From Xestospongia muta (lineage: Eukaryota > Porifera > Demospongiae > Haplosclerida > Petrosiidae), in NCBI GenBank assembly GCA_963693285.1, contig OY848921.1:6151229-6215228 (forward strand): a stretch of 64,000 bases of DNA, read 5' to 3'. The notes under the pieces were generated by a model that saw only the letters and a list, made by a program, of their open reading frames with translations, ran no database searches and was not told the origin of the DNA. A program made the translations under genes and the position numbers. This document shows positions 13,694 to 25,744 of this stretch, piece by piece (the stretch's first letter is position 1; every line of letters begins with the position of its first letter).

Positions 13694-14724
13694 CTATTTT
13701 TAATTTTTCAGTTCATGCATGTGGGAAGTAGTGTTTTTCTTTATTTTAAGAATAACCTTTCAGTTTGAAAGTAACATTACGTTTGGTTATTGACTTCACA
13801 CTAAGTGTTGTTCAAGTAGCGTTAACTGACAACTTCATAATGAAATATTGAGTGTTTTGTTCTCATGAAAGTAAATTGGTAGGTCAATGTATCAGTCCTA
13901 TTATATTGCAACTGGTTACTCAAAGCTAAAGGACGCGATATGTATTCAAGAGAAATTGGACACTTTTAATTCTAGAACAAGCTGTAGACAGCTGAAAAAA
14001 TATTGTAGCTGTTCATGTACTGTTCATTCACCTACTAAAATTTAAAGTATCGTTTCGTCTACGAATAAAAATTATTATAAAATGATCAAACGCCATATGC
14101 ATAAGAAAAGGTACATATCATGTTTTCTTGTGGTTTTTAATACAAGTCAAAAACCACAAAACAAACTCTTTGTCTGTCATAAAGTTCTAGTGTATATAAC
14201 TTGTAAATAGTTAATCCATTTTTATCATTTCAAAAACAATATGTAGGTCCAGCGAAAACCTTTTGAAATAGTAACCTCAAGGCTAGGATTTCTCATCATG
14301 TAAAGTGATGTTCACTTCCTACCTGTTAACACTGACTATAATTGCTATTGTTTTTGCCACAATATACACTGGTATTAAGTGAATGACAATATTTAGCAGT
14401 CTATATATATTTGTGTGTGTGTGTGTGTATGCATTCAATAGACATATTATAACTTAGAAATAAAAATGGATTTCTTTTTTGAATTATGCTATTCAAATTT
14501 TTCAACAAGTGATGATATGTGAAGGATATTTGAAAGTACACTATATCTACATTCAGTTTCTGTGGATTTAATATGAGGATTCAAGAAAGTTGTTAATGAA
14601 ATAAAGAAGTTTTGCTCTATCCAACAGTTCTGACACTATAATATAGATTGTTTGTTTGATTCTCAGGTCACTTCATAGTATATTATTGTTGACTCAACTA
14701 GATCAGATGAACTAATGTATGAGA

Positions 14725-16708
14725 GTCATTGATTAAGTGTCTGTGTGTTTGTGTGTTCCCCACTCTTTCATAAATTGTGTTCAGTATGAATAATATTCAA
14801 ATCAAAGGGTGTGTCACTTTATGAAATAGCTATTAAAAAGGTGTTAACCTCACATTTGTAATCAACGTATGTGTACAAATAATTAAATAAGTGTCAACAT
14901 CCGGCATCTGACAGAAGCCTTACTCAAATGTAAATTAATATATTTAAGTTTCACGTTTTAAGATTGGTAATATTATTTGAAAACATTGATTTTCCTGCAT
15001 GAGAATCTTGACATAGAATATATATTGATTACTAGACTACTCGGCTAAGATGCATATTAGCCTGTCTCCTTTGTACAATGTATGTCAAATTTTATATAGA
15101 AATGTGAGTATTCTGGGTATCAATGGATTGAATTGAGTTGACAATAACTATAATTTATATAATCCAAATTTACAGGAAAATAATCTGCACTTTTTATTAT
15201 TGCTGTTTGCAATATGTTTCACAGATGTTGTTCTACTGTCAAAGAATGAAGTATCAGATGGAAACACATATTATATATAAATAATGAAATCAAAGCTTTT
15301 CATACTGAGATTAAGATTTCTCAGAGCAATTACAAAACTTGAATCATCATTTCAATGAAATTAAAACTGAAATCAATGTAGCTAACTAAGAAGATGACAC
15401 TACATGATATATTATATCAGAAATTACAAATAAATTACTGTTCAATAATTAAAGCAATGACAATGACAGAGTAATGATAACTAATTAATTTGAACTGATA
15501 GTGTAATTTCACTTAATTATAGATTTAATACATTAAATAGCAAATATTATTTCTTCTAAGCTAACTCAAGACACGAGCACAATGATATCATAACCAAAAG
15601 TTCGAATTAGTTAATTTCAATCACCATTGAACGTGTCTAATGTAAGGTCAAATTTTACAGTTGTAATACTCCTCCTCTCCCTCATAGACATGATTTTATA
15701 AATACATCTTAGTTACATCGTGATAATCAATAACAATACTATAACAACATTTAATTGGACTTGTTTTATCTATAAAATTCATGATGGGTTTTCTCCAAAC
15801 CAAACTTTTAGAATCTTGAATGAAACCTGAGCACTAAGACTGATTTATGTCAAGGAAAACTGATACTTCTTATAAGATTTTACATAGAGGTCTTTGCTTT
15901 TTAAATGACTAAAAGAGATACTAATCATATCTGATTTCCTTAAGTTGCAGACCCTCTAATCATATATATCTTGCTAAGTAGTTCTAACATTAACTTTTGG
16001 CATATAATGTTTTCCTAGGAGTTTAAAACATACATTACTTTCAACATAAAAAGATGTTTCTCTTTTGTAACGTTTCTGGTTCTTCTCAAACACAACATAA
16101 TTTAGCATACTTTTCACTTCACAGTTACTGTTCTTCATTTAAGTTTATGTTTGTTATCTTAGTATAGGTGCTTAAGAGTAACATCAAAATATATTATCTT
16201 ACTTACAATAATGGATATATAGAAGGGGATAAACTTTATTAAGGCAGACTGAATTTTGTGTTGAATCTATCTTTATTCTTGTCAATAATGTTGAGTGGTG
16301 TTACATCAGCTAAGTATGAGAAAGCACTAGATGAAAGATATACCTGATATCTTACATATTACAGGGTTTTTTTACTGCATTTAACACTACTTAATAAAAT
16401 GAAAGCCAGCCTTATTATATTCACAAGAAAGACATCAATGGTCATAGAGTTTACAGTTTTTCTTTTCACAATTCCTAGAGTGTATATATAACAACAGTAA
16501 AATCAGCAACTACTTTTAGCACATAAACCTTGTTTTGAAAGAACTAAAGGACACCCTTGTTTTTGTGCAGTTATTCCTTTGCCATAACCATGATTGTATG
16601 CCATTTCAAAATCTGTGGCCCCATGTTTATAATAGTATATATGTACAGTGTATATCATCATTGTATATGACTAGTTTAGATAAGTTTACAATGCTTTCTT
16701 GTCATCAA

Positions 16709-16756
<48 letters not shown>

Positions 16757-17470
16757 CCCATACATTCTAAACATGCAGATAGACTTTCTTTATGTATCAG
16801 GACTGACTGTAGTAGTAACCACCCTATATTTACAATTATTGTTTGCAATATTAGTAGACATGGTGATGAAAAATTAATACAGTTAAAGTAGACTTAAGTT
16901 GTTATAAATGTGTGTAACTATAAATATAAAGATTATCACTATCAGTCTTTGATTCTGTCCACTCTATAAATGTACTAGATACTTCAGAGTAACCAGTTCT
17001 TGTCTGCATATATATGTTATATTGATCTTAATAGTTAAATGAGAACAAATGTGAACTCAAATGCCATTAATATCAAAAATTATATAGAAACTCAACATTA
17101 AAAGTTTAATGAGCTGTAAATTCTCTGTAGGGTTATATATATACACATAATTTATACAATAATCTAGACATTTTATGTAGTTATACTATATTGACATTAA
17201 TTAATAACACAAATTATAACATAATAATGACTACTTAGTAGACCCTTAATGTCTTAATGAATTTACAGCTTTCTTCTCATAATTCCTATATAGGGTTTGT
17301 GATCAAATATGATATTGAATTTAGTCAACTGACTTTGTCAGGGAGAAACAGAAGATGGTCCTTGCTTTCCAGCACACATTCCTTTGCCATAGCCAAAATT
17401 GTATTCCATTTTAACATGGTCTTCATCTGAGGTTGCATGCACTCTATATTGTATAAAGAACAAGAGTAAA
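14725..17470. repeat. 2.7 kb duplicated segment, copy 2
   Basis: Second copy of 3329-6025, about 11.4 kb away in the same orientation. It contains a longer (TA)n tract at about 16711-16752. Its right end lies inside the last coding exon of the EMI-EGF-FN3 receptor and supplies that gene's C-terminus and stop codon. Confidence 0.85.
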
Positions 17471-19214
17471 TTTTTTGTGTACAGATTGCATAATACTTTG
17501 GTTTTTTAGGAGGAACAAGAGGTTTCTTGTGTGTAGGAAGGGAACCATAACTATTGTTGTCTACCATTTTTAAAGGCTGCATTTTTTCTTTACAATTTGA
17601 ATTAGAAATAGCAACCTCTCTATAAATATTAGATCAGTTATGCATAACTAAGGAAACACATAAATTTTTAATAATACCTAGCAGTAACTGTATGAGAATC
17701 ATACACACAATTAACTGCAATTGTACAACTGCTTTCCTCCACTTTCCCTTGACCTAGTTTTGTAGGTACTGGTGTCCTAGTAATAAAATGACAATATATA
17801 TGTCATATTATAATACTCATACTCATAACATTCGGCATCATCCATCACTTCATATATGTTCTCTGTCATATTTTGAATGGCATGTGTCCTAAAAAAGAGC
17901 CACTAAACAGTGATTACTTATAGTGGCTATAAGTTCCATACTTTGTTTCATTCAATGTCACACCAACTTCAATGTCATTTGAGCCAAGTACCTCAGCATA
18001 TGTACCTCTTTGAAAGCAGTTAATATTTAACATTAGTATGTGATACAAGATATACCTATTAGGAGAGATATCACTTTTGTGTTGTTTTTTGTCAAATTTT
18101 GTTTCAATTGTATAATGATGATCAGTATTATTTGGTGATACTCCTTGCATTTCAATCTCTCTGTATATAGTGGGAAAAAAATAGATAGCATATACTTAAT
18201 GTGCATAAATACTAACCTTGCTTTTAAGTTATTTCTTTTTGACCTTATATTCTTTAGAACAACAACTCCCATTATTATACTACAGATAGCACAAAGAACC
18301 AGCAAAATGACAGAAGCAGAACCAATAACACTAAACATAACTACTTTGTTTTTTGTACTTGTCTCATTTGATGTTTTGCCTGGATATAAAGTTGTGTCAT
18401 TTTAAAGAAAAAAAACAGTACTTCTATCTGTTATCATATTTGTCTAGCCATCTATTCAGATCCATCCATCCATTTATAACCTGGCTGCTTAGTTGAGTTG
18501 TAGACACCTGTTGTATTGTAAACATCTTGTGATAGAGGTCCCTCTCCTCCACCAGTTGTAGCTGAGATACTTATTCCCACTTCTTGATAAGGTGTCAGTT
18601 TCTCCAGGAGATATAGTGTGAACTGACTGTCTACAATTCTAGTAGATATCTCACTACCATTAGTATAGTTGATGTACAGAGTATAGTGAGTAATGATACC
18701 ATTAGGTATCAATGGAGGCTCCCATTGAATTAAAAGAGAGAAAGCATCAATAACAATGACAACAACATTAGAAGGTGGATCTTCAGGAGCTGTAGTAGGA
18801 AAAAAAATCTATTAATTTATTGTATTTATAGTTGGCTTGCCACTTACCTTCTTCTAATGTAACAACGTTCATGCATTTGCTTTTTCCTGTTCCATTAGTT
18901 GTCCATTGAGGTGTGATACAGCATACATAAGGAGTATATGGTTTTAGAGATATTAGGGAAAAATACAACTCTTGATAAATTGTGGCATTGGTGGTATTAC
19001 ATGTCACTATATAACCATCAAAACTTCCATACTCCATGTATTGAAATGGAGGAGTCCATTGTATTTTACAGTGGGTGCTTGAAAGTTCAGAAACAGTCAT
19101 ATTTTGAACAGTTCCTATATTATATAAAAAGCTGTGGTTATAATATTAGAAGAAATAAATAAATGATAATAAATAGATAATCTGAACCATTCCTATGAAG
19201 ACAATGCTACTGCC

Positions 19215-19258
<44 letters not shown>

Positions 19259-19264
19259 TGTGTG

Positions 19265-19330
<66 letters not shown>

Positions 19331-22300
19331 ATGTGTGTATATATATTTGTAAAAAGTGGTTGGGACAAGTGTTTAATATTATAAAATATACCTAGGCAGT
19401 GAATTCCATCAGTAGCAAGGACACTTGATGTATCACAGGAGCAGTAGTATGATCCATTAGTATTAGTACACTGAACTTGACATGAACTTAAATTATGCAA
19501 GCACTCGTCAATATCTAATAAAATTGTAAATATGTATATACTTGTAAATACAACACTGAGGTGTTTAGTTTGATACTAAATTTATCAAAATGAGTACCCA
19601 AGGGATTGCAAGTTTGATAAAGCATGCAGATTAAACCTTGTATACTGAGGTAATTAATTAGTCTTTACCACAAATACTAGCAGCTATTTGCACTGGCAAA
19701 TGATATAAAATATAGATTGTCATACTACAAATATTCTTTCACCATGCAGCTAAGGAACAATTGTAGTATGATAAACTCATCAACTAATATATACAAGTTG
19801 TCAAGTAGCATCTAACTACCCTTTTATTTTGAAATTTTATAAAAATTTTGATTAAGATAAATCTATTATAGTGACCATGTTATACTATGTTTGAAAGCTA
19901 CAGTCTGACTAAAAGCCTTTTTATTGGGTTTTGGCAGGTACATAATCACCTTCTATAGCAAATGCTACAGATTTTTCTACCTGGCATACTGTGCATTCCA
20001 GGTGGTCCTATAATTAGTTATTATGTTAATTTTGTATGTCTATTTACTTTGTTTATTCTATCATTGTATACAAAATTGATAGTAATGAATGAAAGTAAAC
20101 CACATCCTTTAACTGCCAACACATATAACAACTATTGAATTTAAATAACATTAACGCTAAGTGCTATGATGATGGGTGTTACTGATCATGTCTGAAGCTT
20201 CTCACTAGCTTGCTTATCTGCTTACATTTCTAGCATCCTGTAACTATTAATTATCCTTAGGCACTGTTGCTGATTTTCAATGTAGTTCTAGTCAGTATTT
20301 CATCGCAAAGTCAATGACTTTCTCAATAATAATTATGTTAGCTTATATATATATGATGCAATTGAGATTTTTTAAAAGTTAAAAAGGAAAAGACCTTAAT
20401 TGTCTCAAACTGTGCATGATCTTGAATGTTAAAACTTGTCTGGCAGCTTAATCATATCTGTGGCAACAGTAAACCATAATAAATATGGGATGGCTGTCAT
20501 ATCTTTGACAATTTTTAGAGGCTCAGTCCTACAAAGGCTACATATTTTGTAGACTTTAGATATATACATTGGTAGAGTATACATTCCTTGTTAGTGCCAC
20601 ACATAGGATTTCAAGTAACCTATTTGAAATATATATCTAATCCATTTATTGTCCCAAACAGATGTTTAAAGTAGTATATACTAGTGTCACAGTTAATACA
20701 ACAAAATAGTTCAATATTGATGGTATATAGTTTTGTATAATTGTTAACCTGTTAAGCAGTCGTTAGATGTCCACCCATTCTTACATGTACAAGTGTCAGG
20801 AACTAAGCACAGTTTGTTAATACCACATAAGGGACTGCAAATTGCTAAAAATGTCATACCATAAAGCTCAGTATATCAATAATAGATCTTACGTTGACAA
20901 TTTGGAAAAGGTCCATAACCATCAATACATACACACTTGTTAGGAGCTGAACACCTTTGGTTTGTACCACATGAGGGTCTGCAAATTGCTGTATTGAGTG
21001 AAACAATCTAATATCTTTAAATATTTAATCATACGTGTTAAACAGTCATTGCCTGTCCATCCACTGACACATGTACAAGTGTTAGGAGCTGAACACCTTT
21101 GGTTCATACCACATGAGGGACTGCAAATTGCTATGTTAAGAAAATACTGGACCATGTTCAAATGAGTATATTCATACGTGTTGAGCATTTATTGCCTGTC
21201 CATCCACTAACACATGGACAAGTGTTAGGAGCTGAACACCTTCGATTCATACCACATGAGGGACTGCAAATTGCTAAATTGTCATACCATAAAGCTCAGT
21301 ATATCAATAATACATCTTACGCTGACAATTTGGAAAAGGTCCATAATCATCAATACATACACACTTGTTAGGAGCTGAGCACCTTTGGTTTGTACCACAT
21401 GAGGGACTACAAAGTGCTGTATTGGGTGAAACAATTAACATTATTAAATATTTAATCGTACGTGTTAAACAGTCATTGCCTGTCCATCCATTGATACATG
21501 TACAAGTGTCAGGAGCTAAACACCTTTGGTTCATACCACATGAGGGACTACAAATTGCTATATTAAGAAAATATTGGGAAGATGTTCAAATGAATATATT
21601 CGTACGTGTTGAGCAGTTCTTGCCTGTCCATCCACTAACACATGGACAGGTATTAGGAGCTGAACACCTTCTGTTTGTACCACATGAGGGACTGCAAATT
21701 GCTAAATTGTCATACCACAAAGCTCAGTATATCAATAATAAATTGACATTACGTTGACAATTTGGAAAAGGTCCATAACCATCAATACATACACACTTGT
21801 TAGGAGCTAAACACCTTTGGTTTGTACCACATGAGGGACTACAAATTGCTATATTAAGAAAATATTTGGGAGATGTTCAAATGAATATATTCGTACGTGT
21901 TGAGCATTTCTTGCCTGTCCATCCACTAATACATGGACAGGTATTAGGAGCTGAACACCATCTGTTTGTACCACATGAGGGACTGCAAATTGCTAAATTG
22001 TCATACCACAAAGCTCAGTATATCAATAATAAATTGACATTACGTTGACAATTTGGAAAAGGTCCATAACCATCAATACATACACACTTGTTAGGAGCTG
22101 AACACCTTTGGTTTGTACCACATGAGGGACTACAAATTGCTATATTAAGAAAATATTTGGGAGATGTTCAAATGAATATATTCGTACGTGTTGAGCATTT
22201 CTTGCCTGTCCATCCACTAACACATGGACAGGTATTAGGAGCTGAACACCATCTGTTTGTACCACATGAGGGACTGCAAATTGCTAAATTGTCATACTAA

Positions 22301-22846
22301 TATGTCTCTCTGTATATAAATGTTAGATATCTTACGTGGACAATTAGGTAGAGGTCCATAACCTGAACAACATTGTTTCTGTTTTATATAAGTCAAATGA
22401 TACAGTGTATTATAGTGAACTCTATCAAAAGGAGTTAATGATATTTTGCATTATGAAGTTATGTGTTTGTAAACTTTTTTCTTCACGAGGATATTCTAAA
22501 TTTTCATGTTTGTGATGGGTTCTACAATACTACTTCTTGTTATGAGCTAGTTGTAAGTAACATTTAGTCTATTAGTATTTCCTTAAAACATTTTAATACA
22601 TATAAAATTCAAAATTGTTTCATTCTAACCCTGGTGCACAAGCAATATTGTTATTTGGGAGACATGTAGGAGGAGTAAAATGATATTCAATATAAGATGT
22701 CAATTTAGATACAGCCACATATTTGACACAACATGATGCCAGCAAACAACTACAAAAACAAGATTATATGATCAAACAAAATTATATAAATCTTACTTGT
22801 TCATAAAAACAGTAAAAAAGATCAAAACAATTATTAGTCTTACCAT
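17325..22846 (-). CDS. EMI-EGF-FN3 transmembrane receptor without a kinase
   Basis: Twenty-five exons on the minus strand: 22797-22846, 22630-22749, 22336-22421, eleven EGF exons between 20749 and 22283, 19392-19514, 18848-19114, 18508-18789, 18217-18379, 18056-18160, 17918-18007, 17823-17888, 17678-17776, 17325-17619. The spliced frame is 2802 nt, 933 aa. Order: signal peptide (MVRLIIVLIFFTVFMN), EMI (about 17-85, ending CCSGYG), eleven EGF (86-437), calcium-binding EGF starting DIDEC (438-478), two FN3 (479-661), TM (about 675-702), then a roughly 215-residue tail. The tail carries tyrosines in SH2-ligand-like settings (TYAEVLG, KYGTYSHYK, NIYEVMDD, ECYE) and an SH3-ligand-like KPLVPPKKPK, but no kinase motif. 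It probably signals as a phosphotyrosine scaffold (inference). The donor at 17823 has an alternative six bases away. The C-terminal 45 or so residues come from a duplicated segment. Confidence 0.82.
19219..19329. repeat. (TG)n microsatellite
   Basis: Roughly 110 bp of TG repeats with a few CG interruptions, in the intron between the cbEGF and first FN3 exons of the kinase-less receptor. Confidence 0.95.
20570..20640 (-). pseudogene. Degenerate EGF exon inside an intron
   Basis: The stretch with ATTCCTTGTTAGTGCCACA resembles the middle of the neighbouring 96-bp EGF exons (compare 7380-7420) but lacks intact cysteines and splice sites. It sits in the long intron between the last EGF exon and the cbEGF exon. 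Confidence 0.4.
20749..22283 (-). repeat. Array of eleven 96-bp EGF exons
   Basis: Exons: 22188-22283, 22044-22139, 21897-21992, 21753-21848, 21606-21701, 21462-21557, 21321-21416, 21178-21273, 21035-21130, 20893-20988, 20749-20844. Each is exactly 96 bp, phase 1 at both ends, encoding 32 residues starting ICSPSCG or similar. Two types alternate: W (SGWTGNDCLT) and Y (DGYGPFPNCQ), in the order W Y W Y W W Y W W Y W. Introns are 45-52 nt. The 5' part repeats as a W-intron-Y-intron unit of 291 bp and copies there are almost identical, showing recent tandem duplication. Any number of exons can be gained or skipped without shifting frame. Confidence 0.9.
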
Positions 22847-23102
22847 CTTGAACATAGTCCAAAACTACTGTTTTGACACCGAACTTGTTCAACTTATAAA
22901 ACATCATGATCCATTTAATGTCATGTGATTTCATACAATAACATTACTTAGTAAAGTCCTATACTATGGACAATATGCAAGATGCAGTATAATTATGTCT
23001 ACAGTTTTGTTGCTATGCATGGTCATTAATGTTTACGGTGAATATTTTAATGATGTTATTCTTTACAGTAATGCATGCACTATTCAAGCCATTAACAATC
23101 AT

Positions 23103-23341
23103 CAAAGACATTATTGACTGTTACTCTGTTATTAGCATACAACAATGTTGATAAAAATGATCAAAGTGCAGCATTAGTATATAATAGCATATAAATGTTA
23201 AAAGCATAAACTTATTATATCCAAATTAAGTTATTTTTACCTAAGTGCATGATCACGTTATATATAGTAATGATGTCATTATAATCCCTTTTATTATCTT
23301 GTTTGTGCTTTTTTTGATGAAACCATCATTAGGATTTTATC
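23103..23341. repeat. Diverged 240-bp direct repeat, copy 1
   Basis: Aligns by eye with 24070-24306 in the same orientation (shared GTGCAGCATTAGT, CCAAATTAAGTT and AATCCCTT blocks). Clearly diverged, noncoding, upstream of the EMI-EGF-FN3 receptor. Confidence 0.7.
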
Positions 23342-24069
23342 ATTGGAATATACACATTATAAGGTAACCATATTTAACAAAAAGGTCTTATTGTGTAAAA
23401 ATTACAAATATAAACCTACATATATTTGTTCAATTAGGTTAATGAACGCATTGTTGTTTCTTAATTATGTGGTTTTCACAACTTTATTATATTAAATCTT
23501 CAGAATTGGTTGTGCCTTTATTGTTATTAAACTACTGAATTTTATAGCCTTATTATTAACTTTTTTTATTAATTATTGGTTTGTGAACATGATAGTAGTT
23601 CCCATTAAATGAAAGTGATATCTTTATATGTATATATATATAGTTTTGTGGACCAGTTAAATAAATTTATGATATCTATAGAATGCACAGCTAGTATAAT
23701 AGAAGAATGATAAATACTTCATGCAGTATACAGTTAGTAACATGACTACTCTATTTTGACTGCTGTTAGTGTCTGAGCAACATGTACACCTGATCATTTA
23801 TTTTAGGAGTCATTATAAATTGCATTTAAGATAGCATTTCTTGCCTTCAATAGTATCTGCAAAAAGTGATAACAATGTTTTGACAATAATGTAGGTTAAT
23901 GGTCAATTTGTATAACACACATTTCCTTTCCATTATTTAAACAAACTTCATTGCTTGCTAAAGTAACAATTCTTAATTACTTCCTGTGATGATGCTAAAA
24001 GGTATATCCCATTAACAGTATTGTTGATAATATGTTTGTACTTTCCCAGTTTCTAAGTAAACAAGTCAA

Positions 24070-24306
24070 CAAAGACATCATTGACTGATAGTCTGTTAAT
24101 AACAAACAACAATGTTAATGGAAATGATGAAAGTGCAGCATTAGTGTATATTAGCATATAAATGCTAAATTATAAACTTGTTATAACCAAATTAAGTTTA
24201 CTTAAGTGCATGTTCATGTTATATCAATGATGCTATAATAATCCCTTCTATAATCTTGTTTGTGTTTCTTTTAATGAACTGAGATGGAACCATCACAAAG
24301 ATTTCA
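24070..24306. repeat. Diverged 240-bp direct repeat, copy 2
   Basis: Partner of 23103-23341; see that entry. It is followed at about 24490-24600 by a fossil FN3 exon. Confidence 0.7.
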
Positions 24307-24489
24307 TTAATATAATATGACAATAATAGGTTCTAAAAAAGCTATCTCAATTATTTAGAATTGATGGCTTGATAGATGGATACAGAGATGAATGGATTGA
24401 TGATAGATGGATATATTGATGAGCTCGTTGGTAAGTGACTAGTACCTATCTATAAAAATGATCTGTTCAGTTTTACTAGTATAAAACAT

Positions 24490-24600
24490 AGTATGACGGA
24501 AGTCCTTCTCCTCCACTAGATATAACTAAGATACATACTTCCACTTGTTGATAAGTTTCAGAGGATACATTAATATGTGTTATGATATCTTTGTATTCAA
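24490..24600 (-). pseudogene. Fossil FN3 exon
   Basis: On the minus strand this resembles part of the second FN3 exon of the receptor at 18508-18789 (shared CCTTCTCCTCCACTAG-like block and the following CTT(G/C)TTGATAAG). It has lost its open frame. It suggests another receptor copy once lay here. Confidence 0.5.
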
Positions 24601-25550
24601 TAGAGACAACTATATAAGTACATCTTCGTGATACAGGCTACACAGTATCTTATTTTAATGATGTTATGACTAAAGTCTAATCACTATACTAAATAAACAA
24701 ATTGAAGGTAACATAAATTTTATTATTATAATTATTACCAAATAACAATTATTAATATTAAATGGTACAGTCATATTAATAATGTATAATAACTATTAAC
24801 ATGTGACCAATATGAACAATCCTTAAAAAATTCTCTTGCAGCAATTAAAGTTATATGTTTTGTTACAGTTCTTATGCAAATGCACAAATGAAAAAACTCA
24901 TTGTATGTAGAGATGGTGGTACAAACATTTCAAAAAAGACTACATTCATATTAGAAATGAATGTATAAAAATCTCTACAGATAGTCATGGTTAAGGCCCA
25001 GACCAAGACATTGTTAGTGAGATTCTACAATGAGGTTACTATGTACGATTTTGATATTGCCATTCCTATATATACAGTGATCTTATTTGAGATGGTAATT
25101 CCACCCACAGGGTGGAATTATGATTATCTTTAATTCCTGATTTTTTTGGCTCATTTGTTTCCATTGCTTTTTAATGAAATAACTAATATTAGAACAATAA
25201 TATCATTATGTAACTATATCATTATGTGTGGATGTATGTAACTAAAATAATATCATTAACCATCCAAATCAGTAAATATGAACTGATTATCACTAAGTTA
25301 GGTTGATCCTGCGTTTTTTTTTCATATTAACTTGAAGGTTATCCCCTCCCTATAACAAAAAAATAGAAAGAAAAAAGAAAACACAAGAAACATTTTAATA
25401 AGATCAGGGCTTGTTGTCGGTAAGAATACTTCCTTCTGAACTGACCTCCATTTTACTTCTTAAGATGATTATAATTAATCTTGAAACGCTGGGAGAGATT
25501 TAGAGACTTAATAATTAAGTGGTTGTAATAAAACGGCGTCTCTCTATACA

Positions 25551-25735
25551 GGGTGCTTCTTGGTGTAACTTGACTGATGATGTAACAACTTCTCCTATGA
25601 TGACATCACATGTGTCATAGAGTTAATAATGTTAGGTTTATTAGTTTAGGGCTTAGGTGATGTCATAATATAAGATGACATCACAGTGTATTTCATTATG
25701 ATGTCGTCATAGACAAGTTACACCAAGAACCACCC
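25551..25735. mobile_element. Small inverted-repeat element (MITE)
   Basis: About 185 bp bounded by inverted ends GGGTGCTTCTTGGTGTAACT and the complement of AGTTACACCAAGAACCACCC. It is flanked by a perfect 9-bp direct repeat CTCTATACA (25542-25550 and 25736-25744). The size, the inverted ends and an 8-9 bp duplication fit a nonautonomous DNA transposon of hAT or Mutator type. It has no coding capacity. Confidence 0.85.
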
Positions 25736-25744
25736 CTCTATACA

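Larger units (their letters stand above)
11183..14724. other. Gene-poor interval between the two receptors
   Basis: No confident gene. It contains dispersed short repeats (around 11935-12060 and 12210-12260, also seen near 7900-8020), a GC-richer patch at 12650-13030, and two open fragments listed separately. Confidence 0.4.

Noticed and set aside
16535..16891. 118-codon plus-strand open frame
   Set aside because: It crosses a (TA)n tract giving an Ile-Tyr run, and the duplicate at 5180-5437 breaks the frame.
19207..19500. Thr-His repeat at the end of an open frame
   Set aside because: The cbEGF exon ends at a clear donor (19392); the TH run is intronic (TG)n.
20749..22283. Regular repeat-spacer pattern resembling a CRISPR array
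   Set aside because: The repeats are EGF-coding exons with GT-AG introns in a eukaryotic gene; the spacers are near-identical introns rather than unique sequences.
21162..22300. Plus-strand open frames with repeated HLWFVPHEGLQIA
   Set aside because: Antisense shadows of the 96-bp EGF exons on the minus strand, where cysteines, phases and splice sites all agree.
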